From Mycolicibacter sp. MU0102 (GTDB lineage: Bacteria; Actinomycetota; Actinomycetes; Mycobacteriales; Mycobacteriaceae), in NCBI RefSeq assembly GCF_963378105.1, contig NZ_OY726398.1, positions 186,001 through 250,000 on the forward strand: a DNA stretch of 64,000 nt. The letters are read 5' to 3'. Positions 8,595 to 17,222 of the stretch are shown one piece after another; position 1 is the stretch's first letter; the number at the start of each line of letters is the position of its first letter. Both the position numbers and the translations under genes were made by a program. Under the pieces are notes generated by a model. The model was not told the DNA's origin and made no database searches. It saw only the letters and a list, made by a program, of their open reading frames with translations.

Positions 8595-9827
8595 ATGACG
8601 GGACGATCGCAGACCCCGGAGACCGGGCTCGACCTGGCCGGCCGGCTGCGTTGGCTGATGCGAGCTCGGCCGAGCGACTACCTGCTGGCGCTCAGCGTCG
8701 CCTCAGCGTCCTTGCCGGTGGTCGGCAAGCACCTGGAACCCCTGGGCGGGATGACCGCGATGGGGGTATGGGGCACGCGCCACATGCCGGAATTCTTCTC
8801 CAGCGCCACCAAGTCCTGGCTGGCGCCAGGGGCCGCCGCCGCCCGCAAGCAGGAGCGCGAGCAGACCCCTGTGGTCAGCGATGCCGCGCTGCGCGGGGTG
8901 GTCGCGGCAGCCGACCTCGACATCGACTGGCCCCAGCCGGAACAGGCGCCGCCGGTGGTGAAGGCGTTGCAGCACCGCCGGCACATCTATCGCTCCGGCG
9001 TGCAGTACGGCAGCGACCCCGCGCAGGTGCTCGATGTGTGGCGGTCCCGCGAGCTGCCCGACGGGCCTGCACCGGTGCTGATCTACGTCCCCGGTGGTGC
9101 CTGGGTGCACGGCAGCCGGCTCTTGCAGGGTTATGCGCTGCTGTCCCACCTGGCCGAGCAGGGCTGGGTGTGCCTGTCGATCGACTACCGGGTCGCCCCC
9201 CACAACCGGTGGCCGAGCCACATCGTGGACGTCAAGACCGCGATCGCCTGGGCGCACGCCAACGTCGATAAATTCGGCGGCGACCGCAATTTCGTTGCCG
9301 TGGCGGGCGCTTCGGCCGGCGGGCATCTAGCCGCCCTGGCCGGGCTGACCGGCAATGCGGTCCGCGACGCCGAATTCGCCGATCAACTGCCGGCCGGTGG
9401 GGACACCTCGGTGGACGCCGTGGTGGGGATCTACGGCCGCTACGACTGGGAGGACCGCTCCACCCCCGAACGGGTGGCGTTCGTCGACTTCTTGGAGCGG
9501 GTGGTGGTCGGTCGCTCGATGCGGCGCCATCGCGACATTTACCGGCAGGCTTCCCCGATCGCACGGGTGCATCTGGATGCGCCGCCCTTCCTGGTGGTGC
9601 ACGGCAGCGCCGACACCGTCATCCCGGTCCAGCAGGCGCGTAGCTTCACCGACCGACTGCGGGCGGTGTCACGTTCCAAGGTCGGCTACCTGGAGCTGCC
9701 GGGTGCAGGGCACGGTTTCGACATGACCGACGGGGCCCGCACCGGTGCGGTGAGCACGGCAATCGGTTTGTTTCTCAACCAGATTCACCGCGACCGCACC
9801 ACGGTCGGGAGCAAACAGATCATCTGA
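8595..9827 (+). CDS. lipO: Alpha/beta-hydrolase esterase, LipO/LipQ-like
   Basis: The 410-residue esterase starts at ATG 8595 (MTGRSQTPETG). The core carries YVPGGAWVHGSR (oxyanion hole, HG variant), DYRVAPHNRWPSH, and GASAGGHLAALAG with the nucleophile Ser. The segment PPFLVVHGSADTVIP holds the acid and GAGHGFDM the His. An extra N-terminal part of about 150 residues is typical of the LipO/LipQ type. It is followed 44 bp later by a wax ester/diacylglycerol acyltransferase and then, convergently, fadD12 and an acyltransferase. This gene set matches Rv1425-Rv1428c (lipO, fadD12) as I remember it, although here lipO is on the same strand as the acyltransferase. Turnover of stored or membrane lipid esters is the inferred role. 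Confidence 0.78.
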   Translation: MTGRSQTPETGLDLAGRLRWLMRARPSDYLLALSVASASLPVVGKHLEPLGGMTAMGVWGTRHMPEFFSSATKSWLAPGAAAARKQEREQTPVVSDAALRGVVAAADLDIDWPQPEQAPPVVKALQHRRHIYRSGVQYGSDPAQVLDVWRSRELPDGPAPVLIYVPGGAWVHGSRLLQGYALLSHLAEQGWVCLSIDYRVAPHNRWPSHIVDVKTAIAWAHANVDKFGGDRNFVAVAGASAGGHLAALAGLTGNAVRDAEFADQLPAGGDTSVDAVVGIYGRYDWEDRSTPERVAFVDFLERVVVGRSMRRHRDIYRQASPIARVHLDAPPFLVVHGSADTVIPVQQARSFTDRLRAVSRSKVGYLELPGAGHGFDMTDGARTGAVSTAIGLFLNQIHRDRTTVGSKQII

Positions 9828-9871
9828 ACCCGCCCGCCGCGGTATGGTCCCTGCATGGCGAGGGGTGTGGG

Positions 9872-11290
9872 GTGAAGCGGCTCACCGGGTGGGATGCGGT
9901 TCTGCTGTACAGCGAGACGGCGAACGTGCACATGCACACTCTCAAGATCGCGGTGATCGAGCTGGATTCCGATCGGCACGGGTTCGACGTCGAGGCTTTT
10001 CGGCGGGTGATCCACGGTCGGCTCTACAAGCTGGATCCGTTCCGGTACCAGCTGGTGGACATCCCCGGTAAGTTCCACCATCCGATGTGGCGGGAGAACT
10101 GCGAAGTCGACCTGGCGTATCACATCCGGCCGTGGTCGCTGCCCGCTCCGGGTGGGCGCCGCGAACTCGATGAGGCCATCGGCGAGATCGGCAGCACGGC
10201 ACTGGACCGTAGCCGCCCGCTGTGGGAGATGTACTTCATCGACGGCCTGGCAAACAACCGGATCGCGGTGGTCGGCAAGATCCACCACGCCCTGGCCGAC
10301 GGGATCGCATCGGCGAATCTGATGGCTCGCGGGATGGATCTGGTGGCCGGTGGGCCAAACGAGCGTGACTCCTACGAAACCGATCCCGCCCCCACCGGCG
10401 GGCAGCTGGTGCGCTCGGCGTTCCGCGATCATTTCCGGCAGATGGGCAAGATCCCGGCGACCATCGGCTATACCGCAGCCGGCATCGGTCGGGTCCGGCG
10501 CAGCAGCCGCAAACTCTCCGCCGACCTGACCCGGCCGTTCACCCCGCCGCCGAGCTTCATCAACCACGTGCTCACACCCGAACGCCGCTTCGCCACCGCA
10601 ACGCTGGCGCTGGCCGATATCAAGGCGACCAGCAAACAGTTGGGGATCACCATCAACGACCTGGTGCTGGCCATCTCGGCCGGGGCGTTGCGCACGCTGC
10701 TGCTGCGCTACGACGGGAAGGCGGATCACCCGCTGTTGGCGTCGGTGCCCATGAGCTTCGACTTCTCCGCCGACCGGATCTCCGGCAATCGGTTCTCCGG
10801 AGTGCTGGTGGCCTTGCCGGTCGATGTGGCCGACGTTCGGGATCGGATCGCAAAGGCCCGGGAGGCGGCTGATCTGGCCAAGGAGGCCCACCACTTGGTC
10901 GGGCCGGAGCTGGTCAGCCGGTGGTCGGCGTACCTGCCGCCGGCGCCCGCGGAGTCATTGTTCCGGTGGCTGTCGGGTAAGGACGGCCAGAACAAGGTTC
11001 TCAACCTCAACATCTCCAATGTTCCCGGTCCGCGGGAGCGCGGCAGGGTCGGCGGTGCGCTGGTCACCGAGATCTACTCGGTGGGGCCGTTGACCGCCGG
11101 CAGTGGCCTGAACATCACGGTGTGGAGCTACGTGGACCAGCTCAATATCTCGGTGCTGACTGACGGTGTCACCGTTGAAGATCCGCATGAGGTGACCAAT
11201 GCTCTGGTCAACGAGTTCGTCGACATCCGCCGTGCCGCTGGACTTTCCGAGCAGCTGACAACCGTCGAGACCGCGATGGCGCCGGCTTAG
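9872..11290 (+). CDS. Wax ester synthase/diacylglycerol acyltransferase (Rv1425-like)
   Basis: The 472-residue protein belongs to the WS/DGAT family that makes triacylglycerol or wax esters from acyl-CoA. The catalytic motif HHALADG (HHxxxDG) lies near residue 140. The conserved N terminus RLTGWDAVLLYSET and the C-terminal NLNISNVPGP block are also present. The length is normal. The start is GTG 9872 behind AGGGG-type sequence. No membrane segments are evident; these enzymes usually sit on the membrane or lipid droplet surface. Its place beside a LipO-like esterase and FadD12 suggests a storage-lipid make-and-break unit. It ends 3 bp before the end of convergent fadD12. Confidence 0.88.
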   Translation: MKRLTGWDAVLLYSETANVHMHTLKIAVIELDSDRHGFDVEAFRRVIHGRLYKLDPFRYQLVDIPGKFHHPMWRENCEVDLAYHIRPWSLPAPGGRRELDEAIGEIGSTALDRSRPLWEMYFIDGLANNRIAVVGKIHHALADGIASANLMARGMDLVAGGPNERDSYETDPAPTGGQLVRSAFRDHFRQMGKIPATIGYTAAGIGRVRRSSRKLSADLTRPFTPPPSFINHVLTPERRFATATLALADIKATSKQLGITINDLVLAISAGALRTLLLRYDGKADHPLLASVPMSFDFSADRISGNRFSGVLVALPVDVADVRDRIAKAREAADLAKEAHHLVGPELVSRWSAYLPPAPAESLFRWLSGKDGQNKVLNLNISNVPGPRERGRVGGALVTEIYSVGPLTAGSGLNITVWSYVDQLNISVLTDGVTVEDPHEVTNALVNEFVDIRRAAGLSEQLTTVETAMAPA

Positions 11291-11293
11291 GTC

Positions 11294-12928
11294 TCAGTCG
11301 GACGCCGCCAGCTCCTGAAGTTCGCGTCGCAGTACCTTGCCGGTGTTGTTGCGCGGCAACGCCTTCAGGATGGTGATGTCGCGCGGAACCTTGTACCCGG
11401 CCAGATTCTCCCGGACGTGCTGTTTCAGTTCGTCGGGCGACGCCGAGGTTCCGGGCGTCAACACCACGAAGGCCACCAGCCGTTGCCCGTAGTCGGCGTC
11501 GTCGACACCGATCACCGCGGCCTCGGCGACGGCACCATGGGTGATCAACGCCTTCTCGGTCTCGATCGGGTAGACGTTCTCGCCCCCGGAGACGATCATC
11601 TCGTCATCCCGGCCGACCACGAAAAGCCTTCCGGTGTCGTCGAAGTGGCCCAAGTCGCCGGATGCCATGAAACCGTCGTGGAACATCTTCGAGTCGCCGC
11701 CGGTGTAGCCGTCGAACTGCGAGGAGTTGCGGACGAAGATCTGCCCGGTCACCCCGACCGGAACCTCGGCGAAATCCGCATCCAGGATCCGGATCTCGCT
11801 CCCCGGTGCCGGGCGGCCGGCGGTGTCGGGGGAGTAGCGCAGGTCCTGCGGTGTCGCCAGTGCGATCATGCCGGCTTCGGTCGCGTTGTAGTTGTTGTAG
11901 ACCACATCGCCGAAGGTGTCCATGAACGCCGTCACCACGTCGGGATGCATCCGCGAACCAGACGCCGTCGCGAACCGCAGTGACTTGCAGGGGTATTGGG
12001 ATCGAATCTCGTCCGGCAGCGCCATGATCCGGTCGAACATCACCGGTACGACGCACAGTCCGGCCGCGCGGTTGGACTCGATGAGTTCCAGGGTGGCTTC
12101 GGGGTCGAACTTCCGTCGGGTGGCGATCGTGCAGGCCATGGTGAGCGCCAACGCCAGCTGGGAGAACCCCCAGGCGTGGAACATCGGCGCGGCGATCACC
12201 ACGGTTTCCTCGGTGTGCCAGGGGATTCGGTCGAAAATCGCTTGCAGGTCGGCGATCCCGCCTCCGCCGCGTCCGGAGCGCCGCGCCCCCTTGGGGGTGC
12301 CGGTGGTTCCGGAGGTGAGCATGACCAGCTTGCCGCTCCGCGCCGCTTTGGCCGGTCGACGTCCGGCGTTGGCGTCGATCAAGTCGTCTGCCGTCAGGCC
12401 GGGAACCTTACTGTCGGTCCAGCTCACCACCCGCGTGCAGCCCGAGTCGACCGGCACGGCCAGATCCACTGCGGCGGTGAACTCTTCGTCGTAGAAGATC
12501 AGGTCAACGCCTTCACGGGCGACGACTTCGGCCAACGCCGGTCCGGCGAAGCTGGTGTTGAGCAGCAGCACATCCGCGCCGATCCGGTTGGCGGCCGCCA
12601 GCGCCTCGATGAAGCCGCGATGGTTTCGACACATCAGCGCGATCGCCCGAGGCGTCCGTCCGGGAAGCCGTTGCAGACCGGCGGCCAGCGCGTTACAGCG
12701 CCGGTCGAGCTCGGCGTAGGTACACATACCGCGCTCGTCGATGATCGCCGCGCGATCGCCGCACCGCTGGGCCGCCATGGCGATCCCGGTAGTGGTGGTA
12801 CCGCCTTCAGCGGCGGCCGCGGCGGCGATCCGCAGGTATTTGTCCGGGCGCATGGGTGCCAACAGCCCGGCCCGGCTGAAGGTCACCAGCATCGAGCCGA
12901 CCCGGTTGAGCGAGTCGAATAGGCCCAT
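11294..12928 (-). CDS. fadD12: Fatty-acid-CoA ligase FadD12-like
   Basis: The 544-residue adenylate-forming enzyme activates fatty acids with ATP and CoA. It starts at ATG 12928 (MGLFDSLNRVGS), 5 bp after the stop of the upstream acyltransferase gene. The landmarks are the P-loop LTSGTTGTPKGARR near residue 205, YNATEAG near 335, the hinge region VSGGENVYPIETE near 445, and the catalytic C-terminal Lys in NNTGKVLRREL near 530. The gene lies in the same order and strand as Rv1427c beside Rv1428c. The pair shares a promoter region carrying a KstR-type box, which suggests induction when sterols are used. Confidence 0.85.
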   Translation of the reverse strand: MGLFDSLNRVGSMLVTFSRAGLLAPMRPDKYLRIAAAAAAEGGTTTTGIAMAAQRCGDRAAIIDERGMCTYAELDRRCNALAAGLQRLPGRTPRAIALMCRNHRGFIEALAAANRIGADVLLLNTSFAGPALAEVVAREGVDLIFYDEEFTAAVDLAVPVDSGCTRVVSWTDSKVPGLTADDLIDANAGRRPAKAARSGKLVMLTSGTTGTPKGARRSGRGGGGIADLQAIFDRIPWHTEETVVIAAPMFHAWGFSQLALALTMACTIATRRKFDPEATLELIESNRAAGLCVVPVMFDRIMALPDEIRSQYPCKSLRFATASGSRMHPDVVTAFMDTFGDVVYNNYNATEAGMIALATPQDLRYSPDTAGRPAPGSEIRILDADFAEVPVGVTGQIFVRNSSQFDGYTGGDSKMFHDGFMASGDLGHFDDTGRLFVVGRDDEMIVSGGENVYPIETEKALITHGAVAEAAVIGVDDADYGQRLVAFVVLTPGTSASPDELKQHVRENLAGYKVPRDITILKALPRNNTGKVLRRELQELAASD

Positions 12929-12933
12929 CCCGT

Positions 12934-13755
12934 TCAGCCCAAGATCGGCAGACGGCGTTCGCTGGCCAGCTTGTCCAGCGCCTTTTGCATGACGGCACGC
13001 ACGTGCGCGTCGACGACGTCGATGTCCGGGTCCTCGCCGAACTCCGCGATGATGTCGATCGGCTCGCACGTCTGCATGACGATCTTGGCGGGCAGCGGCA
13101 GGTTGACCGGCAGGACCGCCGACAGGCCGAACGGGAAGCCGAACGAGATCGGCAGAATCTTGACCCGCATCAGTTTGTCCAGCCGCAGGGCTTTGGCAAG
13201 CCCGGCCCCGCGGGAGAGATAAAGCTGGCTTTCCTGGCCGCCGATCCCGACCGTCGGCACGATCGGCACGCCGGCGTTGATCGCGGCGCGGATGTAGCCC
13301 TTGCGGCCGTCGAAGTCGATCTTGTTCACCTCCCGCGTGGGCCGGTAGGCGTCGTAGTCGCCGCCGGGAAAGACCACCACCACGCCGCCGGAGCGCAGCG
13401 CCTCGTCGGCGTTGGCGTGGTTGGCCGGGATGAAGCCGGTCTTGCGGAAGAAGTCGGCGGTGTAACCGGTGAAGATCAGGTCGTGGCTCAGCGTGTAGAC
13501 CGGGCGCTCGTAGCCGAACTTCTCGTAGAAACCGGTGGCGAACACCGGGACGTCCATCGGAAACAGGCCGCCGGAATGGTTCGAGACCACCAGGGCGCCG
13601 CCGTTGGGGAATGACTCCAGGCCCCGCACCTCGGCCCGGTGGTAGCCCTTGATGAAGGGTCGCAACAGGCCCATGACCCGTTCGGTCAGCCCCGGGTCCC
13701 ATTTCGTGATGGGCCGGGGAACGTCGTCCGACCAGTCATTGTCCGGCGTGTCCAC
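12934..13755 (-). CDS. Lysophospholipid-type acyltransferase (Rv1428c-like)
   Basis: The protein is 273 residues from GTG 13755, which has GAGGGGG 5-6 nt upstream; longer readings would cross the KstR-type box. The motif NHSGGLFPMD near residue 55 is the HX4D-type acyltransferase site in a slightly stretched form. FPGGDYDAYRP near 130 is the second conserved block (glycerophosphate/acceptor loop), and PIVPTVGIGG the third. A PlsC-like transfer of an acyl chain to a lysolipid is expected, at the inner face of the membrane. It is the first gene of an operon with fadD12, so FadD12 could supply the acyl-CoA donor. Confidence 0.82.
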   Translation of the reverse strand: MDTPDNDWSDDVPRPITKWDPGLTERVMGLLRPFIKGYHRAEVRGLESFPNGGALVVSNHSGGLFPMDVPVFATGFYEKFGYERPVYTLSHDLIFTGYTADFFRKTGFIPANHANADEALRSGGVVVVFPGGDYDAYRPTREVNKIDFDGRKGYIRAAINAGVPIVPTVGIGGQESQLYLSRGAGLAKALRLDKLMRVKILPISFGFPFGLSAVLPVNLPLPAKIVMQTCEPIDIIAEFGEDPDIDVVDAHVRAVMQKALDKLASERRLPILG

Positions 13756-13770
13756 CGCGGCCCCCTCAAT

Positions 13771-13784
13771 TGGAACGTGTTCTA
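13771..13784. promoter_or_regulatory. KstR-type operator
   Basis: The sequence TGGAACGTGTTCTA fits the published KstR consensus TnnAACnnGTTnnA at every fixed position. It lies 16 bp before the acyltransferase start (13755) and in front of the divergent nat gene (13817). KstR is the mycobacterial TetR repressor of cholesterol catabolism. Its inverse, TAGAACACGTTCCA, differs by one base from the site at 22096. Control of the acyltransferase-fadD12 operon, and possibly of nat, is inferred. Confidence 0.7.
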
Positions 13785-13816
13785 GTTTTGCCCATATTAC
13801 CGGCTCAGACCCGCTG

Positions 13817-14695
13817 GTGGATACCATCAGCAAACTGTTCCGAGTGGCCCGAGGGGAGCTCCGCATCGACCTGCAGGCGTACTTCGATCGCATCGGCTAT
13901 CGCGGTGGCACCGAGCCGACGCATGAGACGCTCACCGCCTTGGTGTCCGCGCACGTCCGTCGCATCCCGTTCGAGAATCTCGATCCCGTCATGGGTGTGC
14001 CGGTGATCGACCTCAGCTCGGCGGCACTGAGCGCCAAGCTGGTGGCGCGACGCCGCGGCGGCTACTGCTACGAGCACAACAATCTGATGCGCGACGTACT
14101 GTGCGCGCTCGGCTTCGGAGTCGAGCGGCTGGCCGGGCGGGTGGTGTGGATGAGCCCGGAGGGATTGGACGGGCCGCCGCATCCTCAGACCCACCAGGCC
14201 TTGGCGGTGAGGATTCCGGGATCAGAGCAGCCCTATCTCGTCGACGTGGGATTCGGCGGGCAGACGCCCACGGCTCCGATCCCCATGGTCCTCGACGAAG
14301 TTCAGCAGACGTCCCATGAGCCGTTTCGGCTGTGTCGGCGTGGGAGCGGTGCCGACGAGTTGGTGTTGGAGACGCTGATCGGCGAGCGCTGGCGGCCGTT
14401 GTACATCCTGGCGCTGCAGCCACGGCCGCTGATCGACATGCAGGTGGGCAGTTGGTACGTGTCCACCTACCCCGAGTCGAACTTCGTCGTGGGCCTCAGT
14501 GCGGCGCTGGTGACCGACGATGCCCGCTGGAACCTGCGCGGCCGCAACCTCGCCATCCACGCCGGCGGCGGCACCGAGCGGATTCGGTTCGACGACGCCG
14601 CACAGGTGTGTACGGCCCTGACCGATCGCTTCGGCATCGACCTGGCGGGGTTGGGCGACGTCGAGGCCAAAGTCGCATCGGTGCTGGACACCTGA
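13817..14695 (+). CDS. nat: Arylamine N-acetyltransferase
   Basis: The enzyme transfers an acetyl or propionyl group from CoA to arylamines and hydrazines, the type that acts on isoniazid in other mycobacteria. All three catalytic residues are visible: Cys in RRGGYCYEHN, His in PQTHQALAV, Asp in LVDVGFGGQ. The core starts with IDLQAYFDRIGYRG, as in known mycobacterial NATs. The start is uncertain: GTG 13817 gives 292 residues and GTG 13844 gives 283; neither has a clear ribosome site. In M. tuberculosis nat sits with sterol-ring degradation genes; here it faces a KstR-type box. Its stop overlaps the next gene's start (TGATG), implying co-expression with a secreted protease. Confidence 0.88.
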   Translation: MDTISKLFRVARGELRIDLQAYFDRIGYRGGTEPTHETLTALVSAHVRRIPFENLDPVMGVPVIDLSSAALSAKLVARRRGGYCYEHNNLMRDVLCALGFGVERLAGRVVWMSPEGLDGPPHPQTHQALAVRIPGSEQPYLVDVGFGGQTPTAPIPMVLDEVQQTSHEPFRLCRRGSGADELVLETLIGERWRPLYILALQPRPLIDMQVGSWYVSTYPESNFVVGLSAALVTDDARWNLRGRNLAIHAGGGTERIRFDDAAQVCTALTDRFGIDLAGLGDVEAKVASVLDT

Positions 14696-15321
14696 TGGTC
14701 AAGATCGCGTTGGCGGGCGCTGTGGCGGCCGCGGGGCTGGCCTTCGCCGGCGTCGCGTCGGCCGCACCGATGCCGGGTATTGAGTTGCTGGACGACAACA
14801 GCAGCTGCACAGCGGGCTTTCTCACCCAGGACGACGCCGGCGGCTACTACCTGCTGACCAGCGGTCACTGCGATTCGCACGACGGGTCGCAGTGGACCGA
14901 CGTCTTCGAGACGCCGCTGGGCCGGATCACTGCGAGTGAGAACAACGGCGAGGACCGCGACGCCGCGATCATCAGGCTCGACCCGGCCGCCGGCCGGCCC
15001 AACGGCAGGATCGCGGGCCGTTACCCGGTGGCCAATGTGCTCACTGCCGATCAGATTCACGTCGGGATGGAGATCTGCAAGATCGGTGCCCAGACCGGTG
15101 AGACCTGCGGTCCGGTCAGCGCCATCGTCGGCAACCTTGTGGAGACCGATGTGTACAGCACCATCGGCGACAGCGGCAGTCCCGGCTATGTGGTCAACCC
15201 GGACGGCACCGTCAGCGCGGTCGGGATCCTGATGGGCGGACCGGTGGACGACGACTACTCCACCGACTTCGTCCTGCTGGATCCGTTCCTGCGTCAATGG
15301 GGATTGCACGTGGTCCGTTAG
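14695..15321 (+). CDS. Secreted chymotrypsin-like serine protease (S1 family)
   Basis: The 208-residue protein has a signal peptide ending near residue 23 (GVASAAPMPG). The catalytic triad is readable: His in LTSGHCDSH, Asp in EDRDAAIIRLD, Ser in IGDSGSPG. The pair of Cys in SSCTAGF and SGHC is the usual disulfide of streptogrisin-like enzymes, and a second pair (EICKIG and ETCGPV) brackets the third block. The protein should act outside the membrane. The ATG overlaps the stop of nat by one base, so the two are translated together, which is an odd partnership for a cytosolic acetyltransferase. It is most like the small mycobacterial Rv1815-type proteases; the substrate is unknown. Confidence 0.85.
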   Translation: MVKIALAGAVAAAGLAFAGVASAAPMPGIELLDDNSSCTAGFLTQDDAGGYYLLTSGHCDSHDGSQWTDVFETPLGRITASENNGEDRDAAIIRLDPAAGRPNGRIAGRYPVANVLTADQIHVGMEICKIGAQTGETCGPVSAIVGNLVETDVYSTIGDSGSPGYVVNPDGTVSAVGILMGGPVDDDYSTDFVLLDPFLRQWGLHVVR

Positions 15322-15371
15322 AACGTTGCGATTCCGGCGACCCGCGCATCGTCAAGGTGCATGCTGGAATC

Positions 15372-17207
15372 ATGGGTCACTTCAAGAGCAATGTGCGCGA
15401 CCTGGAATTCAATCTGTTCGAACTGCTGGGGCTGGAGCAATGCCTGGCTGACGGCGCGTTCGGAGACCTCGACGGCGAAACGGTGCGCCAGATGCTGGCC
15501 GAAGCCGCCCGGCTGGCCGAGGGGCCGGTAGCCGAGTCGTTTGCCGCCAGCGATCGCCATCCGCCGGTGTTCGACCCGGCCGCCCACCATGTGACGCTGC
15601 CAGAACCCTTCAAGGAATCGCTGCGGGCCTGGCAGGCCGGCGAGTGGTTCCGGATCGGGCTGTGCGAAGACGTCGGCGGTGTCCCGGCGCCGGCGATGGT
15701 GTCGTGGGCGATCGCCGAGCTGGTGCTGGGCGCCAATCCGGCCGTGTACATGTTCATGGCCGGCCCGGTCTTTGCCAACATCCTCTACGCGCTGGGAAAT
15801 GAACAGCAGCGGCACTGGGCTGCCATGGCGATCGATCGGAACTGGGGCGCCACTATGGTGCTTACCGAACCGGACGCCGGTTCCGATGTCGGGGCGGGGC
15901 GAACAAAAGCCATCGAGCAGCCCGACGGCAGTTGGCACATCGACGGCGTCAAGCGGTTTATCACCAACGGCGACAGCGACGACCTGTTCGAGAACATCAT
16001 GCATATGACCCTGGCCCGCCCCGAGGGCGCCGGGCCGGGAACCAAGGGGCTCAGCCTGTTTCTGGTGCCCAAATTCTTGCCGGATCCCGAGACCGGGGAG
16101 CCCGGCGAACGCAACGGGGTATTTGTCACCGGTTTGGAACACAAGATGGGACTGAAGGTTTCGACCACCTGCGAACTGACCTTCGGCCAACACGGCACTC
16201 CGGCGAAAGGGTGGCTGGTCGGCGACACCCGCAACGGCATCGCGCAGATGTTCCACGTCATTGAATATGCGCGAATGATGGTGGGAACCAAGGCGATCGC
16301 CACGCTGTCCACCGGCTATCTCAATGCCCTGGAGTACGCCAAGACACGCATTCAGGGGGCCGATCTGACCCAGATGACCGATAAGACCGCGCCGCGGGTG
16401 ACCATCATCCACCACCCGGATGTGCGGCGCGCCCTGATGATGCAGAAGGTCTACGCCGAGGGCATGCGCGCGCTGTACCTCTACACCGCCGCCCACCAGA
16501 ATCCGCAAGTCGCAATGCAGGTCTCGGGCGCCGACGCCGAGCTGGCCGAGCGAGTCAACGACTTGCTGCTTCCGATCGTCAAGGGCGTCGGATCGGAACG
16601 GGCCTACCAGTACCTGACTGAATCGCTGCAGACATTCGGCGGCTCGGGTTTCCTTCAGGACTACCCGATCGAGCAGTACATCCGCGACGCCAAGATCGAT
16701 TCGCTGTATGAGGGCACCACCGCGATTCAGGCGCAGGACTTCTTCTTTCGCAAGATCGCCCGCGACCGCGGCGTGGCTTTGACGCACCTGGTCGGCCAGA
16801 TCGAGGAGTTTCTCGACAGCGCCGACGGTCACCCGGACCTGGTCGACTCGCGCAAGCTGCTGGCCGCCGCGCTCGACGATGTGCGGGCGATGGTGGCCGC
16901 CATGACCGGATACATGTTCAGCTCACAGCAGGAGGCCAAAGAGCTCTATCGGGTGGGTTTGGGCTCGGTCCGGTTCCTGCTGGCCGTCGGCGATCTGGTG
17001 ATCGGCTGGCTGCTGCTGCGTCAGGCCGAGGTGGCGCTGACGGCGCTGGACCAAGGAGCGTCGGGCGACGAGCAGCATTTCTATCGGGGAAAGGTGGCGG
17101 CGGCAAAGTTCTTCGGGGCCAACGTTTTACCCCGGCTCGGCGCGGATCGGCGCATCGTGGAAAGCGAGGACCTCGCGTTGATGGAACTCGCTGAGGACGC
17201 GTTCTAA
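15372..17207 (+). CDS. Acyl-CoA dehydrogenase, FadE5 paralogue
   Basis: The protein has 611 residues from ATG 15372 (MGHFKSNVRDLEFNLFELLG). This is the long-form acyl-CoA dehydrogenase with an extra C-terminal domain. It has exactly the length of the FadE5 gene at 56319 and shares long blocks with it: LTEPDAGSDVGAGRTKA, GVKRFIT, TCELTFGQHG, LNALEYAK, and DSLYEGTTAIQAQDF with the catalytic Glu. Differences cluster in the N-terminal acyl-pocket region and the last 100 residues. Unlike fadE5 it has no WTACT-N4-AGTAW site upstream, so it is probably controlled differently. FadE5 enzymes have broad chain-length use; a specialised substrate for this copy is inference. Confidence 0.9.
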   Translation: MGHFKSNVRDLEFNLFELLGLEQCLADGAFGDLDGETVRQMLAEAARLAEGPVAESFAASDRHPPVFDPAAHHVTLPEPFKESLRAWQAGEWFRIGLCEDVGGVPAPAMVSWAIAELVLGANPAVYMFMAGPVFANILYALGNEQQRHWAAMAIDRNWGATMVLTEPDAGSDVGAGRTKAIEQPDGSWHIDGVKRFITNGDSDDLFENIMHMTLARPEGAGPGTKGLSLFLVPKFLPDPETGEPGERNGVFVTGLEHKMGLKVSTTCELTFGQHGTPAKGWLVGDTRNGIAQMFHVIEYARMMVGTKAIATLSTGYLNALEYAKTRIQGADLTQMTDKTAPRVTIIHHPDVRRALMMQKVYAEGMRALYLYTAAHQNPQVAMQVSGADAELAERVNDLLLPIVKGVGSERAYQYLTESLQTFGGSGFLQDYPIEQYIRDAKIDSLYEGTTAIQAQDFFFRKIARDRGVALTHLVGQIEEFLDSADGHPDLVDSRKLLAAALDDVRAMVAAMTGYMFSSQQEAKELYRVGLGSVRFLLAVGDLVIGWLLLRQAEVALTALDQGASGDEQHFYRGKVAAAKFFGANVLPRLGADRRIVESEDLALMELAEDAF

Positions 17208-17222
17208 AGCGCCTGCGCTGGG

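Noticed and set aside
11294..13702. 802-residue frame suggesting a fusion of FadD12 with an upstream domain
   Set aside because: The upstream 258 residues are out-of-frame sequence over the acyltransferase gene; FadD12 starts normally at ATG 12928.
15322..15371. KstR-like box before the FadE5 paralogue (TTAGAACGTTGCGA)
   Set aside because: The two-base spacer between AAC and GTT is missing, so it does not fit TnnAACnnGTTnnA.
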